A stretch of 64,000 bases of DNA, taken from Clostridiales bacterium. GTDB taxonomy: Bacteria; Bacillota; Clostridia; Caldicoprobacterales; DTU083. Position numbers and translations under genes: made by a program. Shown piece by piece: positions 35,908 to 45,654 of this stretch. The stretch spans positions 48,768 to 112,767 of the forward strand of contig DUOA01000127.1 in assembly GCA_012839095.1 (NCBI GenBank), written 5' to 3'. The notes below the pieces were generated by a model. The model saw only the letters and a list, made by a program, of their open reading frames with translations, made no database searches and was not told where the DNA came from. Every line of letters starts with the position of its first letter. Position 1 is the stretch's first letter.

Positions 35908-37644
35908 TTGCTACGTGAAATATCAATCCAAAATATTGCACTTATTGACGAGTTAAACCTGGTCTTTGACGAAGGATTCAATGTGCTGACCGGTGAGACC
36001 GGTGCAGGTAAATCCATAATCATTGATGCAGTAAATCTGGCTTTGGGAGAAAGAGCAGCACGGGATTTGATACAAACCGGAAAGGAGTTTGCTCGGGTAG
36101 AGTTGCTCTTTCAATTAAAAGACCTGGGTCGGGTAAACAGTGTGTTAACAGATTTCGGGATTCAGCCTGAAGAAGATGGCAATTTGCTTCTTATGAGGGA
36201 ATTAACGGTACAGGGTCGAAATACGTGCAAGGTAAACGGCCGTTCGGTTACTTTATCCATGCTTCGTGAAATAAGCAGACATTTGGTAGATGTACACGGG
36301 CAGCACCAGCATCAGTCCCTGCTGGCTGCTGAATCTCATATAGATTTCCTGGACAGGCTGGGAGAATCCGAACTGGCTGAATTGAAAGCAGCCCTTGTAC
36401 AAACATGGTCTGCCTGGCAGACGATCAGGAAGGAAATAAGCAGAATCGAGGGTTTGAATCAGGATGGTGAACGCCGCCGGGATATCCTTCTGTATCAAAT
36501 AGAAGAAATAGAAAATGCCGCTCTTCAGCCAGGAGAAGAGGACGCTCTGCGGAAAGAAAGAGCCAGACTGGTGCATGCAGAAAAAATAGCAACTACAATA
36601 AATGATGCATATCAAAAGATATATAACAGTGATTCCAGAACCGTCTCTGTTTTAGACGGCCTTGCTGATATAGTAGGCCAGCTGCAGGGCATACGGGGCA
36701 TTGATGATGTACTGGATGCCATTATAGGTCAATTGGAAAGCATACAGTACAATATGGAAGATTCTGCCCGGGAACTCAGATCATACAGGGATGTTTTTTA
36801 TTTTGATCCCGACAGGCTGGAGCAACTGGAAACCCGCCTTGAGGAAATATTTGCCATTAAGCGGAAGTATGGAAGAACTATAGAGGATGTACTGGAGCTA
36901 AAAAATGCCATGGAAACTGAGCTTGAAATACTGGAAAACAGTCAGGAAAGGTTGGAGGAGCTTCACAAGGAGTATAAGGAGAAATATAGGGAAGTTCTTC
37001 ATTTATGCAGGGTATTATCCATGAAAAGAAAGAGTTGGGCTGAATTTCTGGAAAAGAAGCTGACAGAAGAACTGGCAGACCTTAACATGTCCAAAACAGC
37101 TTTTTCTGTATCCTTCTCCACGCCGGATCATGCACTGGCGGATGAATTGGAGATTGATGGAATTACCGAAAACGGATATGATACAGTTGAATTTCTGATC
37201 TCACCCAACCCCGGTGAGCCGCTTAAACCCTTGGCCAAAATAATATCCGGCGGAGAAATGTCCAGAGTGATGCTGGCATTTAAAACCATATTAGGGGATT
37301 TGGATGAGATCCCAACCATGATATTTGACGAAATAGATGTGGGCATAAGCGGCAGAACTGCTCAGAAAGTAGCGGAAAAAATCGGTTCCATTGCAGGCAG
37401 CAGACAGGTCATATGTGTTACTCATCTGCCTCAGATAGCTTCCATGGCTGATTGCCATTTTCTTATAGAAAAAAGTGCTTCAGATAAGCACACCCAAATC
37501 AATGTTTCCAGGCTCAATTTATCGGAGAGGAAAGAGGAAATTGCCAGGATGATCGGAGGCACTGCTTTAACACAGCTCAGTCTGGAACACGCAGGTGAGC
37601 TGATTGAGCTCGCATTGCACCATAAGAAGAAAACAAGTGAATAA
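35908..37644 (+). CDS. recN: DNA repair protein RecN
   Basis: RecN is an SMC-like ATPase acting early in double-strand break repair. The Walker A motif GETGAGKSI is near residue 30, a long coiled coil spans about 150-400, and the C-terminal lobe holds ISGGEMSRVMLAFK and FDEIDVGISGRT. The TTG at 35908 is preferred: GGGGGGAT precedes it and the product begins MLREISIQNIALIDEL, typical for the family. Confidence 0.95.
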   Translation: MLREISIQNIALIDELNLVFDEGFNVLTGETGAGKSIIIDAVNLALGERAARDLIQTGKEFARVELLFQLKDLGRVNSVLTDFGIQPEEDGNLLLMRELTVQGRNTCKVNGRSVTLSMLREISRHLVDVHGQHQHQSLLAAESHIDFLDRLGESELAELKAALVQTWSAWQTIRKEISRIEGLNQDGERRRDILLYQIEEIENAALQPGEEDALRKERARLVHAEKIATTINDAYQKIYNSDSRTVSVLDGLADIVGQLQGIRGIDDVLDAIIGQLESIQYNMEDSARELRSYRDVFYFDPDRLEQLETRLEEIFAIKRKYGRTIEDVLELKNAMETELEILENSQERLEELHKEYKEKYREVLHLCRVLSMKRKSWAEFLEKKLTEELADLNMSKTAFSVSFSTPDHALADELEIDGITENGYDTVEFLISPNPGEPLKPLAKIISGGEMSRVMLAFKTILGDLDEIPTMIFDEIDVGISGRTAQKVAEKIGSIAGSRQVICVTHLPQIASMADCHFLIEKSASDKHTQINVSRLNLSERKEEIARMIGGTALTQLSLEHAGELIELALHHKKKTSE

Positions 37645-37780
37645 ACATCACTTCGAAAATCATTGCATTTCCAATAGCATGAATATTATTCCCCGTATAA
37701 ATCATTTTGTAAAGGTTACCTTAAAATTAGTTCCTGCTGATTTGAGGATAACAGAAAATGATTAATCGGGAGAGTAAAGG

Positions 37781-39082
37781 ATGAGAAAATCAAGTATAAG
37801 GAAAACAACTGGAATTTTACTTGCATTGTTGTTTCTTGCATTTAACTATTCACCTCTGGTACAGGATGTCGTCCGGTTTCCTGCTGAACTGCAGATATTT
37901 GAAGGAGAAACCCAGATTCTGGACTTTGGTCTGCCTCTGCAGGCTAAGGTCAGCAACAATAATGAGATTAATGTTCTGAAATTCAATGGCGATACCCTTA
38001 AGGAAAAGCAGGTATATGATATAAGCAGGCCATTGTCCATTGAATCAATCAGCCAGGGTAATGTCAATATTGATTTCATGTTGTTTGGATTTATCCCGGT
38101 GAAGAAGCTGACCATCAACGTAACTTCAGCAAAGAAACTGGTTCCGGGGGGAAACTCAATAGGCGTGTCACTTTACACGAAGGGGGCTTTGGTGGTAGGA
38201 ACTTCGGATGTGACAGACAAGAACGGCATTACTCATTTTCCAGCCATAGACGCAGGGCTGCTGCCGGGTGATATTATTGAAAAGGTAAATAATGTTACGG
38301 TAAAAGATGCCGAGCATCTGTCCAGACTGGTCAACAAAATGAAGGGCAAAGCAGTTGAACTGGAATGCAGAAGAGATAATCGTGTTTATATAACCCGCAT
38401 CCATCCGGTACAGGATGCTGCAGACTCTAAATACAGATTGGGATTATGGGTAAGAGACAGCACTGCCGGTGTAGGCACGCTAACCTTTGTCGATCCCGAT
38501 ACCGGGTTTATGGGGGCCTTGGGTCATGCCATTACAGATGTGGATACAGGTGCCCTTTTGTCAGTAAAGGATGGTGAAATATCTGAATCTACCATCATAG
38601 ATGTGAAAATCGGAAAGAAAGGACTTCCTGGGGAGCTGGTGGGTAATTTCACCAAAAACCGTAGAGTACTGGGAACAATCATTAAAAATACAACTTATGG
38701 TATCTATGGAAAAGCAGACAGGAAGATTTCCAATCCGCTCTACAAAAATTCTGTACCTGTTGCCTATCAATATAATATAAAGCCTGGAAAGGCGACTATT
38801 CTGACAACAATTGATGACAAGGGGATACAGGAATACGACATAATGATATTAAAAGTAAACCGGCAAACCACACCTAATCCCAAAGGATTGGTAATTGAAA
38901 TCATCGATCCTGATTTGCTTGAGAAAACCGGAGGGATCGTACAGGGAATGAGCGGCAGTCCTATACTGCAGAATGGGAAAATAGTTGGTGCGGTCACTCA
39001 TGTATTTGTGAATGACCCCAAAAAAGGTTATGGTATATTTATCGAATGGATGCTTGAAGAAACGAATAAGATCATTGAATAG
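37781..39082 (+). CDS. spoIVB: Stage IV sporulation protein B (SpoIVB serine peptidase, S55)
   Basis: SpoIVB is made in the forespore and cleaves SpoIVFA to trigger pro-sigma-K processing. The 433-residue protein has an N-terminal membrane anchor (10-26), a PDZ domain (about 135-205, LLPGDIIEKVNNVTVKDAEH) and the S55 peptidase domain. His249 lies in LGHAITDVDTG and the nucleophile Ser391 in GMSGSPIL. A sigma-G-like pair is possible upstream (TGAATA at 37680 and CATTTTG at 37703) but weak. spo0A follows, the order conserved across sporeformers. Confidence 0.95.
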   Translation: MRKSSIRKTTGILLALLFLAFNYSPLVQDVVRFPAELQIFEGETQILDFGLPLQAKVSNNNEINVLKFNGDTLKEKQVYDISRPLSIESISQGNVNIDFMLFGFIPVKKLTINVTSAKKLVPGGNSIGVSLYTKGALVVGTSDVTDKNGITHFPAIDAGLLPGDIIEKVNNVTVKDAEHLSRLVNKMKGKAVELECRRDNRVYITRIHPVQDAADSKYRLGLWVRDSTAGVGTLTFVDPDTGFMGALGHAITDVDTGALLSVKDGEISESTIIDVKIGKKGLPGELVGNFTKNRRVLGTIIKNTTYGIYGKADRKISNPLYKNSVPVAYQYNIKPGKATILTTIDDKGIQEYDIMILKVNRQTTPNPKGLVIEIIDPDLLEKTGGIVQGMSGSPILQNGKIVGAVTHVFVNDPKKGYGIFIEWMLEETNKIIE

Positions 39083-39121
39083 TAAAGATTTTGGATTTTT
39101 GAGAATATTGTATCAATCGTG

Positions 39122-39150
39122 GCAGGAATCATTGTGGTTTTGTCGAATAG
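39122..39150 (+). promoter_or_regulatory. Sigma-H promoter of spo0A overlapped by a 0A box
   Basis: GCAGGAATC (39122-39130) and GTCGAATAG (39142-39150) are spaced by 11 bases and match sigma-H -35 and -10 consensus (RnAGGAwWW, RnnGAATwW) with one or two mismatches. The 0A box TGTCGAA (39141-39147) covers the -10. A second near match, TGTCGCA, lies at 39190-39196. Confidence 0.7.
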
Positions 39151-39227
39151 ATTATAGAAACTATAAAAAATAGAAACAATTGGTATTATTGTCGCAGATC
39201 TATAAATAAATTGGGGGGGTTATTTCT

Positions 39228-40040
39228 ATGAATGAGAAAATTACAGTGCTCATTGCCGATGACAATAAGGATTTTTGCGATATCATCGGTCAGTATCTGT
39301 CCAAACAGGATGATATCGAACTGGCAGGCATAGCTCATGATGGGGCAGATGCTTTAAATAAAATCAAAGAACTTAAGCCCGATGTAGTTGTACTGGATAT
39401 CATTATGCCCCATATGGACGGGCTTGGTGTGCTGGAGAAACTCCATGAAGAGACCATGAATATCTGCCCCAAAGTGATTATTCTTTCCGCTGTAGGGCAG
39501 GATAAAATTACACAGAGAGCCATAGCTTTAGGAGCGGATTATTATATTGTCAAGCCTTTCGATTTGGAGGTTTTTGTTAAGCGTATCAGAGAACTGGCAG
39601 CTAATGAGTTCACTTTCCCGAATCAACTGCAATCCCCGGCTTCACTTTCTTCAGCCGTCATTTCACCGGAAATCAAGAAGGAACGCAATCTGGAAACGGA
39701 AATTACCAATATTATACATGAGATAGGGGTACCGGCTCATATTAAAGGTTATCAATACTTAAGAGAAGCCATTACCATGGTCGTTAAAGATATTGAGCTG
39801 TTAAGCGGAATAACCAAAGAACTGTATCCCGGAATCGCTCATAAATTCAATACAACACCCAGCAGAGTGGAACGTGCCATTCGGCATGCAATTGAAGTTG
39901 CCTGGAGCCGCGGCAGGGTAGAAACAATAAACAGGCTCTTTGGCTACACCATCCACGATGAAAAAGGAAAACCTACCAATGGAGAGTTTATTGCCATGGT
40001 TGCCGATAAATTGCGAATGCAGGCCAGAAAGGCATTCTGA
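39228..40040 (+). CDS. spo0A: Sporulation master regulator Spo0A
   Basis: Spo0A is the response regulator that commits cells to sporulation. The receiver domain (1-120) holds the acidic pocket IADDN and the phosphorylated Asp57 in [12 protein letters not shown], with Lys in YIVKPFD. The C-terminal DNA-binding domain (about 150-270) contains the recognition helix region [21 protein letters not shown]. It starts after GGGGGG. Both domains are complete, so sporulation capacity is expected. Confidence 0.98.
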   Translation: MNEKITVLIADDNKDFCDIIGQYLSKQDDIELAGIAHDGADALNKIKELKPDVVVLDIIMPHMDGLGVLEKLHEETMNICPKVIILSAVGQDKITQRAIALGADYYIVKPFDLEVFVKRIRELAANEFTFPNQLQSPASLSSAVISPEIKKERNLETEITNIIHEIGVPAHIKGYQYLREAITMVVKDIELLSGITKELYPGIAHKFNTTPSRVERAIRHAIEVAWSRGRVETINRLFGYTIHDEKGKPTNGEFIAMVADKLRMQARKAF

Positions 40041-40072
40041 TACATATATTTTGAAATGCCCACAGAAAGACT

Positions 40073-40117
40073 AAGCCCCGTTTCGGTAGAAACATTTCCG
40101 AATACGGGGCTGTTTTA
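40073..40117 (+). terminator. Rho-independent terminator after spo0A
   Basis: AGCCCCGT-TTCGG pairs with CCGAA-TACGGGGCT and is followed by GTTTTATT. It separates spo0A from the steA-type gene. Confidence 0.88.
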
Positions 40118-40177
40118 TTGTGCATAAATTGTTAGATATTGCTAATGATACTAATGATTTTAAGTTTAGGGAGCCTG

Positions 40178-41302
40178 ATGATTTTGATCCGAGGCTTTGC
40201 TAAGAAAGACAAAAAGACCAAAAATCTGATATATCGGCTGAATCCCTCTGATATAGCCGTGATACATCATCGCGACCTGGACGAAGTGGCAGCACTCCAT
40301 CTGGTTGAATGCAGGGTTAAAGCCGTTTTAAACTGTGATTCCTCTATCAGTGGAAGATTTCCAAATCAGGGTCCCCTAATATTATTTGAAGCAGGTATTC
40401 CCTTATATGACAATCTGGGTTCGCATGTTTTTGAACAGATCAGGGATAGTGATTTAATAGAGATTTATGACGGAATCCTGTATCTTAACCAGGAACCTCT
40501 TTGCCGCGCTAACGTCCTGACCGGCAATGAAATAAAAATCAAAATGGAAGCGGCTTCTGAAAACATCCGGGATGTACTGCATGATTTTATAGACAATACG
40601 CTGGATTACGCTGAGAGAGAGAAGGATTACATTCTGTCTTCGGTCAATCTGCCTGCTTTGAATACAAGTATGAAATCCCGCCATGTACTTGTGGTCATCA
40701 GAGGGAAACACTATAAGGATGATCTGAAGACTATCCGGTCTTATATAGATGAAGTCAATCCCGTCATGATTGGCGTGGACGGCGGTGCGGATGCTTTATT
40801 GGAATTTGGTTATAAACCTGATCTCATTGTGGGTGATATGGATAGTGTCAGTGACAAGGCATTGTTTAAATGCAGACAAATTATTGTCCATGCATATCCT
40901 GACGGCAGTTCTCCCGGAATGGAGCGTATCAGGAAGCTGGGTCTGACAGCCAGTATCTTTCCCTATCCGGGCACCAGTGAAGATATTGCACTTATTTTGG
41001 CCTATGAGAACAAGGCGGAGCTCATTGTTGCCGTGGGAAGTCATACAAATATGATTGATTTTTTGGAAAAGGGAAGAAGAGGCATGGCCAGTACATTTTT
41101 AGTCCGTATGAAGGTAGGGTACAAGGTAATCGATGCCAAAGGCGTCAGCGAGCTTTATAAAAACAGAATAAAGCCATCCTATCTGGCAGCCATGTTATTT
41201 GCTGCCTTCTTTCCCCTTGCCCTGGTTGTCAGGATGTCACCGCTTATCAGGGAATGGTATCAACTGATAACTCTTCGCCTGAAAATTTTGATGGGGCTGT
41301 AG
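40178..41302 (+). CDS. steA: SteA-like cytokinetic ring-associated protein
   Basis: The protein combines a Rossmann-like domain related to thiamine pyrophosphokinase (residues about 150-290, with VMIGVDGGADALLEFGYKPD and VGDMDSV) with an N-terminal ring-like part and one C-terminal membrane helix (PSYLAAMLFAAFFPLALVV). This matches SteA proteins, which in Corynebacterium act with SteB in cell separation. The ATG at 40178 is chosen because TAGGGAG precedes it; earlier ATG/TTG codons (40139) lack a site and would add a hydrophobic stretch. A role in division is inferred from the family. Confidence 0.75.
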   Translation: MILIRGFAKKDKKTKNLIYRLNPSDIAVIHHRDLDEVAALHLVECRVKAVLNCDSSISGRFPNQGPLILFEAGIPLYDNLGSHVFEQIRDSDLIEIYDGILYLNQEPLCRANVLTGNEIKIKMEAASENIRDVLHDFIDNTLDYAEREKDYILSSVNLPALNTSMKSRHVLVVIRGKHYKDDLKTIRSYIDEVNPVMIGVDGGADALLEFGYKPDLIVGDMDSVSDKALFKCRQIIVHAYPDGSSPGMERIRKLGLTASIFPYPGTSEDIALILAYENKAELIVAVGSHTNMIDFLEKGRRGMASTFLVRMKVGYKVIDAKGVSELYKNRIKPSYLAAMLFAAFFPLALVVRMSPLIREWYQLITLRLKILMGL

Positions 41303-41310
41303 GTGAGCTA

Positions 41311-42204
41311 ATGATAAATATCAGATATTATGTGTTTCTGTTGGTGGGGATTTTTTTGGCCATGGGACTGGGAATGATGATAGGAATTACACTGGAGAAC
41401 CAGAACATTATAGAGAATCAACAAGCTCATCTGATTCGTCAGATCGAGGATCGATTTGTGAGCCTGCGCAGTGAATCGGAACAACTGAAGATGGAACTGG
41501 GCAATATGGAGGCCCAGAAGGAACAGTTACAACAATTGTCATCTCTGCTGCTTACGGAATTGATTCGGGACAGACTGACTGGAAAGAATGTAGCCATTAT
41601 TTCCTTTTCCCAACAAGCGCCCATGAACACACTGTTGGATTTTTTCAGCATAACCGGTGCATCGGTCCAGTCTGCTGTAACAATATTTCCGGAAACGACT
41701 GTCGATATGGAAGGTACTGCAGGCGACATACTGCAGCCTGATGAATTTATGGCTGCTATGATAGAGGAATGGTTATACAGTGTGTGTTGCGGCGATAAAA
41801 TGCCATCGATACAGGAAGCTGAGGAGCTGATGCTGGTATCCTATACCGGGCAGTATGAGTATCCGGTTGATATGATAATTCTTGCTGTTCAGGATACCTC
41901 TACGCTTGATTATGATCATCTGCTGATTCACAGCGCTTTGGATGCCAATATACCTATGGTAGTTGTTGATACCGGTGAGATAGATAATAGCGCAATGTCT
42001 CTGTACAAGGAAATGGGGGTCTCAACCGTGGATCATGTTGAAACGATATACGGCCGTCTTGCTCTTGCCTGCGTATTATCCGGCAACAGGGGAAATTATG
42101 GTTTTGGCAGCAATGCATTGGATCAGCTTCCCAGTCCCCTTTTTTCAGACCCGTACAGCAATTCAGATGACCTGTTGACAACTATTGGAGGGGAACTGCC
42201 ATGA
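41311..42204 (+). CDS. steB: SteB / MctB-like copper transporter family protein
   Basis: The protein has an N-terminal signal anchor (YYVFLLVGIFLAMGLGMMIG), a coiled coil (30-75) and a large extracytoplasmic alpha/beta domain, the layout of the MctB family (annotated as copper transporter). It follows steA by 8 bases, the same order as steA-steB in Actinobacteria. The start ATG 41311 follows AGGTGAG. A copper function is doubtful: there is no Cys- or Met-rich metal motif. Confidence 0.75.
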   Translation: MINIRYYVFLLVGIFLAMGLGMMIGITLENQNIIENQQAHLIRQIEDRFVSLRSESEQLKMELGNMEAQKEQLQQLSSLLLTELIRDRLTGKNVAIISFSQQAPMNTLLDFFSITGASVQSAVTIFPETTVDMEGTAGDILQPDEFMAAMIEEWLYSVCCGDKMPSIQEAEELMLVSYTGQYEYPVDMIILAVQDTSTLDYDHLLIHSALDANIPMVVVDTGEIDNSAMSLYKEMGVSTVDHVETIYGRLALACVLSGNRGNYGFGSNALDQLPSPLFSDPYSNSDDLLTTIGGELP

Positions 42205-42932
42205 GCCTGAATGAACACACCATAGGTCTTATCATACCGGCTTATAATGAAGAAGAGCGGATTGGAGCGACTGTCCGGTCACTGGTTGGTCTATCATGGG
42301 TGGATCGGATACTGGTAATAGATGACGGTTCTACTGATCAGACAGCAGCTGCTGCCTCTGCTTCCGGAGCAGAAGTTATTTCCCTTCCAAAAAACAGAGG
42401 GAAGGCTTTCGCAATGAAGACCGGATTTGAGGCCATGCATACCGACATTGTAGTTTTTCTGGATGGCGATATAACAGAAGGTGCAGAACAGGCAAGGCGT
42501 CTGGTGACTCCGATTTGTGACGGAACCGCTGAGGTTGTAATTGCCAGGCTGAAAATGACCTCCGGCAAGGGCGGATTTGGATTTGTAAGAAAACTGGCGG
42601 AAAAAGGATTGCTTTTTCTGACCGGTCATAAGTTGACCAGTGTCTTGTCCGGACAAAGGGCGTTTCTGAGCAATATACTGACTGCAGATCATTTTGACTA
42701 CAAAGGATTTGGAATCGAATTCGGGATGACAGTTGATTTGATTAGGCGAAACAGACGAATAAAGGAAGTTGATGTTGAAATGAAACATCAAGCAACCGGA
42801 CGGGATCTCAGAGGCTTTATTCATCGATTTCGTCAATTTGTGGATATTTTGTGCGTATTCCTGGCAAAGGCCATGGATAGGGTTCATATAAAAGGAAATG
42901 CCTGTATACCAAAGGAGCAAGATAAAGTTTGA
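42201..42932 (+). CDS. Family 2 glycosyltransferase
   Basis: The GT-A fold is indicated by IIPAYNEEERIGATV, IDDGSTDQT, the DxD-like FLDGD and SGQRAF near residue 150. The 243 residues have no obvious membrane helix, so the enzyme is probably cytoplasmic or peripheral. QRAF-type enzymes include dolichyl-phosphate sugar transferases. It overlaps steB and the MraY-like gene by 4 bases each, indicating a common pathway, perhaps making a lipid-linked sugar. Confidence 0.82.
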   Translation: MSLNEHTIGLIIPAYNEEERIGATVRSLVGLSWVDRILVIDDGSTDQTAAAASASGAEVISLPKNRGKAFAMKTGFEAMHTDIVVFLDGDITEGAEQARRLVTPICDGTAEVVIARLKMTSGKGGFGFVRKLAEKGLLFLTGHKLTSVLSGQRAFLSNILTADHFDYKGFGIEFGMTVDLIRRNRRIKEVDVEMKHQATGRDLRGFIHRFRQFVDILCVFLAKAMDRVHIKGNACIPKEQDKV

Positions 42933-43753
42933 ATATTGTCCCTCTTTTTCTTTCCTGTATAATTACAGCAGTATCCTACCTGGCTTTTAAAAAACAAATC
43001 CTGGCATTTCTGAAGCAAGAGAAACTGACAACTTACAACTATGCCGGCAATGAAGTGCTGAGCGCCGGTGGATTGATGATCATGGTTCCATGTACATTAG
43101 CTGCCCTGATGCTCTTTATGTACAAATCCGTTCCAACTTATTTGCTGTATGCATTAATGATGCCAATACTTGCTTTTGGCGGCATGTTGGATGATGTATT
43201 GGGGGATTCCTCATCAAAAGGCTTGTTAAGTCATGTTATTGCTCTTGTTAATGGAAAACTTTCAACAGGGATACTTAAAGCCTTAATCGGTTGTTTGATT
43301 GGTTTTATTCTGGCCAGGTGCAGATACAGCAAATTTATTATTTTTCTAATTGATATACTGTTATTTCCGCTTTGTGTAAATCTAATTAATTTGCTGGATC
43401 TCAGACCTGGTAGAGCTATCAAAGGATTTGGAATTGTGATCATTTTTATGGCAGCCGGTGCCGGATTTTCAGAATTACATTTCATTCTGCCGCCTGCTAT
43501 AGCATTATTATTATACACCGGAGGAGAAATGAGGGAAGTCTATATGATGGGAGATACAGGAGCTAATATGCTGGGAGGAATTCTCGGATTCTATGGAGTG
43601 CTGGTCTTATCCTTACCTGTAAAATTGCTCGTATTGGTATGCCTGGGAGTTTTGCACATATTTGCTGAATTATATTCCTTGTCAGGCCTTATTGATAAAA
43701 TATCATTTCTGAAAAAATTAGATATGCTGGGTAGAAATAATGAAGAGAGTTGA
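42929..43753 (+). CDS. MraY/WecA-like polyprenyl-phosphate phosphotransferase
   Basis: The 274-residue protein has eight or so membrane helices. It shows GGMLDDVLGD, NLINLLDLRPGRAIKGF and MGDTGANMLGG, which align with the catalytic Asp-Asp, the NxxNxxD loop and the GD-N motif of the MraY/WecA superfamily. The family signature DGLDGLA is replaced by DLRPGRA, so the nucleotide-sugar substrate probably differs from UDP-MurNAc-pentapeptide. It is also shorter than MraY (about 320-360). TTG start with a good AAAGGAG site. Confidence 0.78.
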   Translation: MNIVPLFLSCIITAVSYLAFKKQILAFLKQEKLTTYNYAGNEVLSAGGLMIMVPCTLAALMLFMYKSVPTYLLYALMMPILAFGGMLDDVLGDSSSKGLLSHVIALVNGKLSTGILKALIGCLIGFILARCRYSKFIIFLIDILLFPLCVNLINLLDLRPGRAIKGFGIVIIFMAAGAGFSELHFILPPAIALLLYTGGEMREVYMMGDTGANMLGGILGFYGVLVLSLPVKLLVLVCLGVLHIFAELYSLSGLIDKISFLKKLDMLGRNNEES

Positions 43754-44852
43754 TGACATCATGCTGGAGATGAAGATGGGCAGGGTTAAGGGAATTTTAT
43801 CCCAAAGGGACGGGATAACCGAAGTTTTGCTGGATATTGACCACCCGGTAAAAAAAGCCCTTAATTACAACGAAGTAACAGGCGGGGTGTCCGTAGGCGA
43901 TTTACTCTATTTGAACACTACTGCCGGTTCCCTTGCTTTAGGCACAGGCGGCTACCACTTTGTAATGGCAAACCGGGCTTATGAAAAACTGCCCGTATCG
44001 CCGGACGGACATGGAATGAAGATGCGCTATACACCTTTTCAGGTCAAGGTGTCCTTTATAGAAGAAGAATTTTCCGAACGGAGTGATGTTTTTGACAGCC
44101 CATTGGATCTGAGGGGCAGGTTGGTATGCTTTGGAGAACTTCACAGCATGATCCCGCCTTTGTGTGCCTATTTTAGGTATTACTGCAAAAGAAAGCTTCG
44201 AATCGGATATATCATGACCGATCATGCTGCACTGCCTGTACCTTTCAGCAAAAATATAGCATTTTTAAAAAACAGCAGGCTTCTTGACGCAGTTATTACT
44301 ATTGGCAATGCTTTTGGGGGAGACAGGGAGTGCGTGAATATTTACACCGGCTTGCAAACAGCCTCCGAAGTAGAAAATTGCGACATTATTCTTGTATCTA
44401 TGGGCCCCGGGATAACAGGCACCGGCACCAGCTATGGCTTTTCAGGTTTGGAACTGGGGCTTTATCTGGATCTGGCATTTCGTCAGGGAGGACAATGCTG
44501 CTTCGTCCCCCGCATAAGCTTTGCAGACAAAAGAATAAGGCATTATGGATTAAGTCATCATACACTGACAATTCTGAGAGATATCATAAAGGCACCCATA
44601 TCCATCGCACTGCCGGGGTTGGATAAAAGGAAGATGTCCTATTTGTATCAGCAGCTGCGGAAAAACAAAGCTATTCTTCAGTATAGGATTGCATTTATAG
44701 ACGGCAGTGCAATTCGTGAAGCAATGGAACACTATGGGATTTCTGTAACTTCCATGGGAAGGGGGATAGATGATGATCCTGCTTTTTTTTATGCTATAGG
44801 AGCAGCTGCTAAAAGTGCTTTGTCTGTTTTTTATCCGAAAGGCGGGTTATAA
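43740..44852 (+). CDS. DUF3866-type protein
   Basis: The 370-residue soluble protein has a beta-rich N-terminal part (GRVKGILSQRDGITEVLLD) and a C-terminal alpha/beta part with VSMGPGITGTGTSYGFSG. The layout matches DUF3866, a family of unknown function. ATG 43740 overlaps the previous gene; ATG codons at 43761 and 43770 are alternatives, and none has a strong ribosome site. It sits between the MraY-like and spoIIM genes in a conserved clostridial order. Confidence 0.75.
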   Translation: MKRVDDIMLEMKMGRVKGILSQRDGITEVLLDIDHPVKKALNYNEVTGGVSVGDLLYLNTTAGSLALGTGGYHFVMANRAYEKLPVSPDGHGMKMRYTPFQVKVSFIEEEFSERSDVFDSPLDLRGRLVCFGELHSMIPPLCAYFRYYCKRKLRIGYIMTDHAALPVPFSKNIAFLKNSRLLDAVITIGNAFGGDRECVNIYTGLQTASEVENCDIILVSMGPGITGTGTSYGFSGLELGLYLDLAFRQGGQCCFVPRISFADKRIRHYGLSHHTLTILRDIIKAPISIALPGLDKRKMSYLYQQLRKNKAILQYRIAFIDGSAIREAMEHYGISVTSMGRGIDDDPAFFYAIGAAAKSALSVFYPKGGL

Positions 44853-44906
44853 AACAAGCTTGTCTTACATAATTATCAGTATAACCGGTTAATTGGGGGG
44901 CCGCCA

Positions 44907-45548
44907 GTGCTGAGACGATTAAAGACAGATATCCTGCAACATATAAAAAGGAATATCTCCCTGTACCTGATTGTTCTGTTTGCCGTTATGACCGGACTTG
45001 CTTCGGGCACCTTTACAGCCGGGGCAATGACAGGAGATCAAAGGATGGCGCTGGGCAGCTATCTGGAAACCTTTTTTCAGCATAATACCTATGAACCTAT
45101 AAACAGATCAGCTGTATTCTGGCAGTCTGTCTGGCAAAATCTGCAAAGCATTTTTCTGATCTGGCTGGTTGGCCTCTTCTTGTTTGGAATCCCTTTTGTC
45201 CTGCTTCTTGTTGGGATACGCAGCTTCTTTATAGGCTTTGCAGTAGGTTTTCTTATCAGTCAGTATCGTATCGGAGGATTACTGTTTGTCATACTCTGTA
45301 TTTTACCCCAGACACTAATATATCTTATCTGTTTTCTTGGAATCGGTGTGCTGGCTCTGGAAAACTCCGTGGATAGGCTTAAAAACCGAAAAGCAGCAGG
45401 ATCCAGAGAACTGCTGAAACGAAAGACAGGACATTACACTTTGAAAATTCTTGTATTATTCTTACTCTTGACAGCAGGCAGCCTTGTAGAAGCCTATATT
45501 AGCCCCGTGTTTTTTGGTTTATTTCGATGGGTATTTGATCCTAAATGA
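44907..45548 (+). CDS. spoIIM: Stage II sporulation protein M
   Basis: SpoIIM acts with SpoIID and SpoIIP in septal peptidoglycan degradation during engulfment. The 213-residue membrane protein has about five helices and the family motif LFGIPFVLLLVGIRSFFIGFAVGF near residue 90 followed by GGLLFVILCILPQ. The start GTG at 44907 follows GGGGGG. Its neighbours spo0A and spoIVB place it in a sporulation-rich segment. Confidence 0.9.
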   Translation: MLRRLKTDILQHIKRNISLYLIVLFAVMTGLASGTFTAGAMTGDQRMALGSYLETFFQHNTYEPINRSAVFWQSVWQNLQSIFLIWLVGLFLFGIPFVLLLVGIRSFFIGFAVGFLISQYRIGGLLFVILCILPQTLIYLICFLGIGVLALENSVDRLKNRKAAGSRELLKRKTGHYTLKILVLFLLLTAGSLVEAYISPVFFGLFRWVFDPK

Positions 45549-45654
45549 TAAGAATGTGAAAAATAGAGGATTTTCCTGCTTTTTGTTGAATATATAATTC
45601 GGAAAAGAAAAAGGAAAAGTATGGTTTTTGATTTAATTGAAGGAGATAATATCA

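Noticed and set aside
42294..42920. 208-codon minus-strand ORF opposite the GT2 gene.
   Set aside because: Antisense to a gene with clear GT-A motifs; composition is Cys/Tyr/His-rich and unlike a real protein.
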